Shown here: one piece after another, positions 8,001-15,103 of the stretch
How the letters are laid out: each line of letters opens with the position of its first letter
How positions within the stretch are numbered: the first letter of the stretch is position 1
Assembly: GCA_044373665.1 (NCBI GenBank)
Contig: JBIPNH010000024.1
Location: 1 to 24,175 of the forward strand
Direction of reading: 5' to 3'
From: JABMMZ01 sp044373665
GTDB taxonomy: Bacteria; Bacteroidota; Bacteroidia; NS11-12g; UBA955
Length of the DNA stretch: 24,175 bases
Notes under the pieces: generated by a model
Seen by the model: only the letters and a program-made list of their open reading frames with translations
Told to the model about the DNA's origin: nothing
The model's database searches: none
Program-made: the position numbers and the translations under genes

Positions 8001-9392
8001 ATGTTTAAAATATTGAGCATTTTATGTTTGCTTATTTTTTCAGCATTTAAGTACCAAGATTTATTTCTGCCTTATTTTTGGGATGAAATGGCGGCTTATT
8101 CTAATGCAGTTCTTTATATGATGGACCATAATATCTCATTGTTACCATCTTCTGTACCCCCGGAAATCAGTTTTGGACATCCTTTATTACTTCCATTTTT
8201 ATTGGCTATAGTGAATGAATTGTTTGGGTATTCAATTCCTTTAATGCATGCTTGCATTTTATTGATTAGTCTTTTATTGGCTTATGGAACCTATTTGCTT
8301 GCATATTTATTGAGTAAAAGTAATGCAATAGCTTTTATTTCTATGGTTATTTTGCTGTTTCAACCAGTATTTTATGCCCAATCAACCCTTGTTTTGCTCG
8401 AGTTATTTTTAACCTTTAATATCGTTTATGCGTTACTGTTTTATTTAAAAGGCAAATATCTGCTAGCATCCATTTTTGCAAGTATGGCGGTATTAACCAA
8501 AGAAACAGGTTTGGTTATTGCAATTGCTCTTTTGGTATTCCCTTTGTTCGATTTTGTGATAAATAAAAATAAGGAAAAATTAGGGTTTAAAATAGCATTA
8601 GCTATGATACCAATAGCAGTATTTACTGCATTTCTTTTGGCACAAAAATCAGCCTACGGTTGGTATTTAAATCCTTATAATCTAAATGCCACCAAACTGA
8701 CCTTTGATAGTATACTTCAAAAAACGTGGGATTATTCAATTGAGTTTTCTTTTATCGACCAAGGAAGATATGTGTTAACAGCATTATTGTTGCTAAGTAC
8801 TTTGTTTTTTTTCAAAAAAATCAAGTGGAATTTTAAAGACAAGTCTAGTTTATTATTGCTAGTATTTTGTTTTGGATTTGTTTTGTTTTCCTCTATTGCT
8901 CACTGTTTGGAACGTTATTTCATTGTTCTAATGCCTGTTGTAAGTATATTATTTGCTACAGGAATATACAGATTTGAAAAAATTAACAAGTTTTTGCCTT
9001 ACCTTATTTTAATAGGGGTTTTTGTAATACAACTCAATTACATGAAAAATGACAAAAAATTCACAGATGTTAATTTAAGTTTTAAAGACCATATCAAGTC
9101 AAATCAACTATTGTTTAACTATATTAACTCGGGAAAGTATAGCAATGATACTTTTTCATTTAGTTTTCCATTAAAACAAGCGTCTATTGATGCAAGAGTA
9201 GGTTACGTTAAACAGTTTAAGTTTTATTCTGACATATACTTTATAGATTCTTATAAGTATCAAATTTATTGTCAACCAGGCAATTACGATTCCTTTAAGC
9301 CAGATACTTTGAGGTATGATTTTTATAAAGAATTTAAATCAGGAAGTTCACGTTCTATGATTTATGTAAGAAAACAAGTCACAAAAAAGTGA
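8001..9392 (+). CDS. Membrane glycosyltransferase, GT-C fold (GT39/ArnT-like)
   Basis: This is a polytopic membrane protein of 463 residues with roughly ten hydrophobic helices and a soluble C-terminal tail of about 100 residues. The N-terminus has a first helix followed by an extracytoplasmic loop with WDEMAAYSNA. This acidic Asp-Glu pair is characteristic of GT-C enzymes (PMT, ArnT and related families) that use polyprenyl-phosphate sugars. The following GHPLLLPFLLA resembles the conserved HPP-like motif after the first loop. A second loop contains TKETGL, also common in these proteins. Sugar donor and acceptor cannot be named. The frame could begin at GTG 7977, but a likely promoter at 7965-7972 makes ATG 8001 more probable. 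The beta-barrel gene follows after 30 nt and may be co-transcribed. Confidence 0.75.
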   Translation: MFKILSILCLLIFSAFKYQDLFLPYFWDEMAAYSNAVLYMMDHNISLLPSSVPPEISFGHPLLLPFLLAIVNELFGYSIPLMHACILLISLLLAYGTYLLAYLLSKSNAIAFISMVILLFQPVFYAQSTLVLLELFLTFNIVYALLFYLKGKYLLASIFASMAVLTKETGLVIAIALLVFPLFDFVINKNKEKLGFKIALAMIPIAVFTAFLLAQKSAYGWYLNPYNLNATKLTFDSILQKTWDYSIEFSFIDQGRYVLTALLLLSTLFFFKKIKWNFKDKSSLLLLVFCFGFVLFSSIAHCLERYFIVLMPVVSILFATGIYRFEKINKFLPYLILIGVFVIQLNYMKNDKKFTDVNLSFKDHIKSNQLLFNYINSGKYSNDTFSFSFPLKQASIDARVGYVKQFKFYSDIYFIDSYKYQIYCQPGNYDSFKPDTLRYDFYKEFKSGSSRSMIYVRKQVTKK

Positions 9393-9422
9393 TAATATTG
9401 TATTCTCATTTATTCTAAAACG

Positions 9423-10022
9423 ATGAAAATAGTAAGTGTATTTCTGTTTATTTTAATTGCTACAATAGTCAATGGACAGGCATTTCAGCACGGGCGAACA
9501 TACTTAAGTGCAGGAATAGGAACGGGCAATTTATCATCATCAGTTTTTAAAGAAGCTGTTAAATCAAGTAATCGTACAAATCTTATTCATCGCACTTCAG
9601 GTCCTTTTTATTTGAAATATGAGTATGGCTTGTCAGATGTTATAGGTTTGGGGCTCAACTATGCCTATTTGAAAGACGAAGTCACTTTTACGCAACAAAC
9701 AAATATTGGCTTGTTGAATGCCAAAGTTGGCAGAAGAACTCAAAGTCTCTTACTTAGATTTAATTTTCACTTAAGCAAAAGCGAAGTTGTGGATCCGTAT
9801 ATCGGATTAGGGTTGGGATTCAGAACCGCAAGTTGGTTTTATGAGGATAACAAAGGCGGTAACGATTTCTTAGAGCAGGATTTTAATGTTTCAAGATTTT
9901 TTCCTTTAGGTGCTGAATTGACTTTTGGCACTCGTTTAATGCTCTCACCTAACATTGGTGCATACACGGAAATTGGGATTTCTAAAGGAATTATTCAAGT
10001 AGGTTTAACTGGAAGTTTTTAA
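9423..10022 (+). CDS. Small outer-membrane beta-barrel protein
   Basis: The 199-residue product begins with a clear signal peptide (hydrophobic core VFLFILIATIV, with cleavage probably after NGQA). The remainder is dominated by alternating hydrophobic/polar segments with aromatic residues, such as FYLKYEYGLSDVIGLGLNYA and PYIGLGLGFRTASWFY. It ends on a strand with a terminal Phe (VGLTGSF), the usual signal for beta-barrel assembly. This fits an OmpX/OmpW-sized eight-stranded barrel of the 'outer membrane beta-barrel' group common in Bacteroidota. No ligand or function can be inferred. It lies 30 nt behind the glycosyltransferase gene. The next 116 nt hold the promoter of the PurF-like gene. 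Confidence 0.75.
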   Translation: MKIVSVFLFILIATIVNGQAFQHGRTYLSAGIGTGNLSSSVFKEAVKSSNRTNLIHRTSGPFYLKYEYGLSDVIGLGLNYAYLKDEVTFTQQTNIGLLNAKVGRRTQSLLLRFNFHLSKSEVVDPYIGLGLGFRTASWFYEDNKGGNDFLEQDFNVSRFFPLGAELTFGTRLMLSPNIGAYTEIGISKGIIQVGLTGSF

Positions 10023-10111
10023 GAACTGGGACTTTTAGAAGAATGTCTTTATAACTAAGACGTTAAGGCTATTTTATCAAAAAAAGAATTCACTAAACCA
10101 ATAATATTAGG

Positions 10112-10119
10112 TAAATTTG
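10112..10119 (+). promoter_or_regulatory. Candidate -7 box of the purF-like gene
   Basis: TAAATTTG is a perfect TAnnTTTG match, 19 nt before the ATG at 10139. No strong -33 TTG was seen at the usual spacing. Confidence 0.5.
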
Positions 10120-10138
10120 CAATCAAAATATTGATTAA

Positions 10139-12028
10139 ATGAGCGATCCAATAAAGCATGAATGTGGTGTAGCATTTATAAGACTCCTTAAGCCTCTCGA
10201 ACACTTTACCGAAAAATATGGTTCTCCATTATACGGGTTAAAAAAACTTCAACTATTAATGGCTAAACAAATTAATAGAGGTCAAGATGGAGCTGGAATT
10301 GGAGTTATCAAATTAGACCCTCAGTTTGGAAGTCGCTATATAGCCCGAAAAAGATCAAACTCAAGCAATCCTGTTGCAGATATTTTCGAAGAAGTTAACT
10401 CCTCTTTGAAGCAATTAGATGAAACAAATGTTAACAATGCTTTATATCTCAAAGAACACTTTCCATATGCAGGAGAATTATTGCTTGGTCACTTAAGGTA
10501 CGGAACCCACGGGGGAAATAGTTTGGAAAACTTACATCCTTTTTTAAGACAAAATAATTGGATGTGCAGAAATTTGGTTCTAGCAGGTAATTACAATCTA
10601 ACCAATGTGGATGATTTGTTTGATCAGCTGATTGAATTAGGGCAACAACCAAAAGAAAAAAGTGATAATGTGACTATGCTTGAGAAAATAGGACATTTTC
10701 TAGACATAGAAAATGAAAGATTATTCAAAATATTCAAACAAGAAGGTTGTTCAAATTTTGAAATCTCCGAGAAAATAAAAGAAAATTTATCTGTAGAAAA
10801 TATATTAAAGAACGCCTTTAAGAGAACAGATGGTGGATATAACATGGTAGGTATGATAGGTCATGGTGCAAGTTTTGTCATGAGAGATCCTAATGGAATT
10901 CGTCCATCTTTTTGGTATGCCAATGATGAGCTTTTAGTAGTTGCAAGTGAAAGACCTGCCATTACCACAACCTTCAATATCAATTTTGAAGATGTAAAAG
11001 AATTAACGCCTGGATGTGCTTTAATCATCAACAAAGATGGTTCATATGGTGAAAAGCAAATTCTTGAACAAAAAGAGAAATTGTCTTGTTCATTTGAGCG
11101 AATTTATTTTTCGAGAGGCAATGATTCAGACATCTACAATGAAAGAAAAAATCTAGGTAAGCTAATAGCACCCAAAGTACTTGAAGCCTTGAATAACGAC
11201 ATCGACAATACTGTATTTTCGTACATTCCTAATACGGCTGCAACCTCCTTTTATGGGATGATAGATGGTGTAAATGATTGGTTAAAAATTAGAAGAGCAG
11301 AACAGTTAATGTTGGAAAAAGACCAACTAACCAGTGATAGAATCAAAGAAATTCTTACATACCGTATTAGAAGAGAAAAAATTTTAGTGAAAGATGCTAA
11401 AATGAGAACCTTTATTACCAATGACAATGACAGAGAAGATTTAGTTGGTCATGCTTATGATGTCACTTATGGTATTATTAAGCCCGAAGATACATTGGTG
11501 ATTATTGATGATTCAATTGTAAGAGGAACAACCCTAAAAACAAGTATATTGAAAATTTTAGGCCGTTTAAATCCCAAGAAAATCATAGTTGTTTCCAGTT
11601 CGCCTCAAATTTTGTTCCCCGACTGTTATGGCATAGACATGAGTCGTTTGAAAGATTTTGTAGCTTTCCGCGCTTTATTAGACTTACTTAAAGAAAACCA
11701 ACTAATGCACTTATTGGACGAAACATATCAAATGTGTATTGATGAAATGCAAAAACCATTGGAAGAAATCGAAAATAAAGTCATAAGTTTATATCAGCAA
11801 TTTACTACAGAACAAATTTCCCAAAAAATTGCTGAAATAGTAACGCCAGAAAATTTTAAACCAGAAGTTGAGATTATTTTTCAAACAGTAGATAACTTAC
11901 ACATAGCTTGTCCAAATCACAAAGGAGATTGGTATTTTACTGGTAATTTCCCAACTCCAGGAGGTAACAAAATAGCGAATAGGTCCTTTATTTACTTCAT
12001 GGAAAATAACAACGCTAGAGCCTATTAA
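10139..12028 (+). CDS. purF: Long PurF-like amidophosphoribosyltransferase
   Basis: PurF joins ammonia from glutamine to PRPP in the first committed step of purine synthesis. An 8-residue propeptide precedes the Ntn nucleophile Cys9 (HECGVAF). The glutaminase domain has NRGQDGAGI, GHLRYGTHGG and AGNYNLTN, each altered from the canonical HRGQEGAGI, GHVRYSTAG and HNGNLTN. The PRPP loop VIIDDSIVRGTT lies at residues 454-465 and is intact. At 629 residues it is well above the usual 470-510. There is an extra charged segment near residues 165-225 and a C-terminal extension. The end carries YFTGNFPTPGG, resembling the CFTGKYPT end of iron-sulphur PurF but with Tyr599 where a cluster cysteine would be. 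A second, shorter PurF elsewhere in the genome is possible, so the purine role is likely but not certain. Confidence 0.8.
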   Translation: MSDPIKHECGVAFIRLLKPLEHFTEKYGSPLYGLKKLQLLMAKQINRGQDGAGIGVIKLDPQFGSRYIARKRSNSSNPVADIFEEVNSSLKQLDETNVNNALYLKEHFPYAGELLLGHLRYGTHGGNSLENLHPFLRQNNWMCRNLVLAGNYNLTNVDDLFDQLIELGQQPKEKSDNVTMLEKIGHFLDIENERLFKIFKQEGCSNFEISEKIKENLSVENILKNAFKRTDGGYNMVGMIGHGASFVMRDPNGIRPSFWYANDELLVVASERPAITTTFNINFEDVKELTPGCALIINKDGSYGEKQILEQKEKLSCSFERIYFSRGNDSDIYNERKNLGKLIAPKVLEALNNDIDNTVFSYIPNTAATSFYGMIDGVNDWLKIRRAEQLMLEKDQLTSDRIKEILTYRIRREKILVKDAKMRTFITNDNDREDLVGHAYDVTYGIIKPEDTLVIIDDSIVRGTTLKTSILKILGRLNPKKIIVVSSSPQILFPDCYGIDMSRLKDFVAFRALLDLLKENQLMHLLDETYQMCIDEMQKPLEEIENKVISLYQQFTTEQISQKIAEIVTPENFKPEVEIIFQTVDNLHIACPNHKGDWYFTGNFPTPGGNKIANRSFIYFMENNNARAY

Positions 12029-12040
12029 TAAAGTTAGCCT

Positions 12041-12613
12041 ATGCTGCTTTTGATTGATAATTATGATTCGTTTACCTATAATCTAAAAGATTATTTTGAG
12101 CAGTTAAAAGAAACGGTGATTGTTGTTAAAAACGATGAGGTAACACCTCAATCATTACAAAATTACATTTTCAATAAAGTGGTTATATCACCTGGACCAA
12201 ATACACCAAAGGAATCAGGTAATTTAATGGCTCTAATTAGTGAATTATACAATCAATATCCGATTTTAGGAGTTTGTTTAGGTCACCAAGCTTTAGGAGA
12301 ATTTTTTGGAGCACAACTTTCGCATGCAATAAAACCTATGCACGGAAAAGTTTCGGAGATACAATGTGACTCTAAAGGCATTTATAGCAATATACCGTCA
12401 ACTTTTAAGGTATGTCGTTATCACAGTTTGGTATTAAATAATCTACAAAATACAGGATTGACGCAAACTGCATATACTAGTGAGCTTGAGTGTATGAGTT
12501 TTGAACATCAATCATTGCCAATTTATGGAATACAATATCATCCGGAGGCAATATTAACAGAAAATGGACTTCAAGTTCTGAAAAATTGGTTGGATATTAT
12601 CAATCCACACTAA
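12041..12613 (+). CDS. pabA: Aminodeoxychorismate/anthranilate synthase glutamine amidotransferase
   Basis: This is a class I glutamine amidotransferase of 190 residues that supplies ammonia to a chorismate-using synthase for p-aminobenzoate (folate) or anthranilate (tryptophan). The N-terminal LLLIDNYDSFTYNL is the family signature. The catalytic triad is complete: Cys79 in GVCLGHQ, and His167 and Glu169 in YHPEA. PabA and TrpG cannot be separated by sequence alone. No trp genes are nearby, so the symbol is a preference rather than a proof. It begins 12 nt after the PurF-like gene and is probably co-transcribed. It ends 9 nt before the convergent zinc-ribbon gene with no terminator between. 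Confidence 0.88.
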   Translation: MLLLIDNYDSFTYNLKDYFEQLKETVIVVKNDEVTPQSLQNYIFNKVVISPGPNTPKESGNLMALISELYNQYPILGVCLGHQALGEFFGAQLSHAIKPMHGKVSEIQCDSKGIYSNIPSTFKVCRYHSLVLNNLQNTGLTQTAYTSELECMSFEHQSLPIYGIQYHPEAILTENGLQVLKNWLDIINPH

Positions 12614-12622
12614 ATAAGTTAA

Positions 12623-12991
12623 TTATTGAGAAATTGAGTTGTTTTTGACAAGCATGTACCGATTGTTTTCGAGTTTTAGATAGCCGTATTCGTAAACAAA
12701 ATAATACTGATTCCCTGCTTTAGTCTGATAAGTATGGGTATAGTATTCGAAGTTAAAACCAAGTATTGAAAGTGTTTTTTGACTCACAGTGGTTTTGTCC
12801 TCGTGTGGAAGTAGAGAATTCATTATATTTCTATTGATTTTAAGAATTCTATTGATGTTTTTAACGTTTTTGTATGCAACACTATTCAATCTATTGTTGT
12901 AATTATTTCTACAACCTTCATCACAGAATTTTTTATCACTCCTTCCATTTAATAGTTTATTACATTCATTACAATAATTCAAAGTTCCCAT
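12623..12991 (-). CDS. Small zinc-ribbon protein
   Basis: The 122-residue protein has an N-terminal zinc-ribbon-like cluster formed by Cys7, Cys10, Cys23 and Cys27 (YCNECNKLLNGRSDKKFC, then EGC). This is followed by a basic helical segment with many Asn and Arg residues. The C-terminal half is aromatic-rich and probably beta-structured (FEYYTHTYQT, YYFVYEYGYLKLE). Proteins of this shape occur widely in Bacteroidota but have no assigned function; a nucleic-acid-binding role is possible. The frame extends 10 codons up to an ATG at 13021, but a perfect TACATTTG box lies across those codons, so ATG 12991 is preferred. It is transcribed away from the alkaline phosphatase gene. Confidence 0.75.
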   Translation of the reverse strand: MGTLNYCNECNKLLNGRSDKKFCDEGCRNNYNNRLNSVAYKNVKNINRILKINRNIMNSLLPHEDKTTVSQKTLSILGFNFEYYTHTYQTKAGNQYYFVYEYGYLKLENNRYMLVKNNSISQ

Positions 12992-13009
12992 TTTTGTAGT
13001 TATTTCAAA

Positions 13010-13017
13010 CAAATGTA
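13010..13017 (-). promoter_or_regulatory. Candidate -7 box of the zinc-ribbon gene
   Basis: TACATTTG on the minus strand is a perfect TAnnTTTG match, with an expected start site at about 13003. That would place the upstream ATG at 13021 outside the transcript and support ATG 12991. No clear -33 TTG. Confidence 0.45.
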
Positions 13018-13077
13018 TCATTAAAAAAAATAAGTTGGTTGCTAACAGGGCAAAAATGGTACGTTTGTGTACGAATA

Positions 13078-13115
13078 TTTTCTTAAAATAACATTATTGT
13101 GTTATTTTAAGAAAA
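13078..13115. repeat. 16-bp perfect inverted repeat, candidate operator
   Basis: The arms TTTTCTTAAAATAACA (13078-13093) and TGTTATTTTAAGAAAA (13100-13115) are perfect, separated by TTATTG. It lies between divergent genes, so it is not a terminator for either. The -33 TTG of the alkaline phosphatase promoter sits in the spacer, and the right arm fills most of the -33/-7 spacer. This position suits a dimeric regulator that blocks or recruits polymerase. Confidence 0.6.
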
Positions 13116-13126
13116 ATTGATATTTG
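13097..13126 (+). promoter_or_regulatory. Candidate promoter of the alkaline phosphatase gene
   Basis: TTG (13097-13099), a 19-nt spacer and GATATTTG (13119-13126) match TTG-N19-TAnnTTTG, with one mismatch at the first base of the -7 box. The start codon at 13131 is only 4 nt after it, so the leader would be very short or absent. Confidence 0.5.
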
Positions 13127-13130
13127 CAAA

Positions 13131-14195
13131 ATGAAATTTTCATTAAAAATATCAACTTTGTTTTTGGCATGTTGTTTTCTTTTTATCAATTGTAATAGTT
13201 TAAGAAAAGTAAAAAAATCGGATAGTGAATTTCCAATAAATATAATTTTACTAATTGGAGATGGAATGGGACTTGCTCAAATTTGTGCTGCATCTGTTAT
13301 AAATGGAGGATTAACTTTAGATATTTTCAATGACATTGGATTTTTAAAAACATCATCAGCGAATGATTACATAACTGACAGTGCGGCAGGAGCTACTGCT
13401 TTTAGCACCGGAGAAAAAACCTACAATGGTGCGGTTGGAGTTAATAGTGATACACTTCCATTAAAAACAATAATTGAGTTGGCCGAGGAAAAGAATATTG
13501 CAACAGGACTAATAGCAACAAGTAGTGTCACCCATGCCACACCTGCTTCCTTTTATGCTCACCAAAAAAACAGAGAAATGCATTCTCAAATAGCTAATGA
13601 CTTTTATGATAAAGGAATTGATTTTTTGGCAGGAACAGGTAAACCCTATTTTAACATAGAAAAATTGCTTAGCTATCAGTATTCAATTTTAAATGGTCAC
13701 GAATCAGTAACACTTGACCCACAAAAAAAATATGTATGGTTTTACAATGACAGTATTCATCCTCCTGTGGCTCAACTTAGGTCGAATTGGTTGGCTCATG
13801 TAACCAATAAAGCAATTCAATATTTTGATAAAAAGCAAAATGGGTTTTTTCTGATGATAGAAGGCAGTCAGATAGATTGGGGTGGACATAATAATGACTT
13901 AAATTATACAGTATCCGAATTAATAGATTTTGACAAAGCAGTTAAAATAGCATATGACTATGCTCAATTAAACAAAAATACTTTAGTGATAGTAACTGCT
14001 GATCATGAAACAGGAGGTTTAGCATTGAACGCAGGTTCTATTGAGAAAAAAGAAATTAAACCTCATTTTTCAACGGGTCACCACACAGGAATTATGGTAC
14101 CTGTTTATGCATTCGGCCCTGGTTCTCAGTTATTTAGAGGAACTATGGAGAACACTCAGGTTTTTAAGAATATCAAGCATCTGTTAAAACTTTAA
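13131..14195 (+). CDS. Alkaline phosphatase, lipoprotein
   Basis: This is an alkaline-phosphatase-superfamily phosphomonoesterase. The N-terminus is a lipoprotein signal ending at Cys21 (FIN-Cys), so the enzyme is probably anchored in the outer or inner membrane facing the periplasm or surface. The full metal and catalytic set can be followed: Asp44 in LIGDGMG, the nucleophile Ser84 next to Asp83 in TDSAAGATA, His135/Thr137 in THATP, Glu244-Asp249-His253 in IEGSQIDWGGH, Asp291-His292 in TADHETGG, and His318 in STGHHTG. At 354 residues it is shorter than E. coli PhoA (about 450) but complete. A strong inverted repeat around its promoter suggests regulation, possibly by phosphate. Its 3' end overlaps the convergent lytic transglycosylase gene by 4 bp. 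Confidence 0.92.
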   Translation: MKFSLKISTLFLACCFLFINCNSLRKVKKSDSEFPINIILLIGDGMGLAQICAASVINGGLTLDIFNDIGFLKTSSANDYITDSAAGATAFSTGEKTYNGAVGVNSDTLPLKTIIELAEEKNIATGLIATSSVTHATPASFYAHQKNREMHSQIANDFYDKGIDFLAGTGKPYFNIEKLLSYQYSILNGHESVTLDPQKKYVWFYNDSIHPPVAQLRSNWLAHVTNKAIQYFDKKQNGFFLMIEGSQIDWGGHNNDLNYTVSELIDFDKAVKIAYDYAQLNKNTLVIVTADHETGGLALNAGSIEKKEIKPHFSTGHHTGIMVPVYAFGPGSQLFRGTMENTQVFKNIKHLLKL

Positions 14196-15091
14196 TTACT
14201 GTTAGTATTTAATCGTTCAACTCTTTCATCATATTCAAAAAAAGCAGCTAAAATAAGTTGGCTGTAGTTTTGCGAAGAAGATTGAAATCTACCTGCATTT
14301 GTTTGCCACAATTGGGTTATTAGCTCCATTTCTTTTTTAGGTTCTGGAATAGATTTGAGGGCAGTTTTTAAAGTTCCAGCACCAGCATTGTATACATGCA
14401 TTACAAAAAGTTTAAACCATAAATCATCCTCATCGATTGATTCGACACCAATTTCCAAAAGCATAGATTTGGCATAAGGGATACATATATTTTTAATTAA
14501 CTGACTGGCGGCATAAGCAGATCGGTTAAAATTAGCACGTTCGTCGGTATACTTACTAACTTTAAGGCCATATTGTCGTGCAACATAGGGCATTAATTGG
14601 AAAGGGCCGTAAGCACCTGCAGTTGATTTTTGCAGTTGGTTTGGACTTTCAATCAAAAGAATGGCTTTTGCATACCAAGGGTCAACACCATTTAATTCAA
14701 ATTGTTTCATTCCTTCAGGGACTTTAGGCGCAATTTTTTCAAACGTATAAAAAAACTTTTTTCCTTGTGTGCCAACAATTTTGGGAGAATCTATGTACCC
14801 ATTTATCTTACGAAAACTATCCACTACCTGCGCTTTAATATCAAAAGGTAAAGAAGTCCAATTGCGGTAGGAAGTAGTTGTTAAAATTTTTCTTTCTTTA
14901 TGAATATTAACCAGACAACTGTCGTGATGTAGATTCATAATTTTTCTCCAAAAAATTACTTGAGGAAGTTGATTTAATTGCAGTTCATACATGTAATCAA
15001 CAGAGCTTTTGTAAGTTGCGTTAGTTGTATTAGGATTATTAAATCCCATTAACAAAAAAGCCAATAAAAATAATGGAGAAGTGAATTTCAT
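14192..15091 (-). CDS. Lytic transglycosylase (SLT domain)
   Basis: This is a periplasmic soluble-lytic-transglycosylase-like enzyme that cleaves the glycan strands of peptidoglycan. It is 299 residues long with an N-terminal signal peptide (LFLLAFLLMGF core). The SLT domain starts near residue 135. The catalytic Glu148 is in AILLIESPN, followed by the conserved STAGAYGPFQLMPYVARQYG (about 156-175). The later VYNAGAGTLKTAL fits the family's NAG-binding end motif. The region before the domain (about 30-130) has no recognised fold. The gene starts 12 nt after the stop of the C25 peptidase gene, so both are probably one operon. This may link wall remodelling with the secretion-associated protein, but that is inference. 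Confidence 0.88.
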   Translation of the reverse strand: MKFTSPLFLLAFLLMGFNNPNTTNATYKSSVDYMYELQLNQLPQVIFWRKIMNLHHDSCLVNIHKERKILTTTSYRNWTSLPFDIKAQVVDSFRKINGYIDSPKIVGTQGKKFFYTFEKIAPKVPEGMKQFELNGVDPWYAKAILLIESPNQLQKSTAGAYGPFQLMPYVARQYGLKVSKYTDERANFNRSAYAASQLIKNICIPYAKSMLLEIGVESIDEDDLWFKLFVMHVYNAGAGTLKTALKSIPEPKKEMELITQLWQTNAGRFQSSSQNYSQLILAAFFEYDERVERLNTNSN

Positions 15092-15103
15092 ATATTGTTG
15101 TAT

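Noticed and set aside
10449..10845. Minus-strand open frames inside the PurF-like gene
   Set aside because: They are shadows of the conserved glutaminase-domain coding sequence.
13078..13115. Inverted repeat as a terminator
   Set aside because: The flanking genes diverge from it, so neither transcript ends there.
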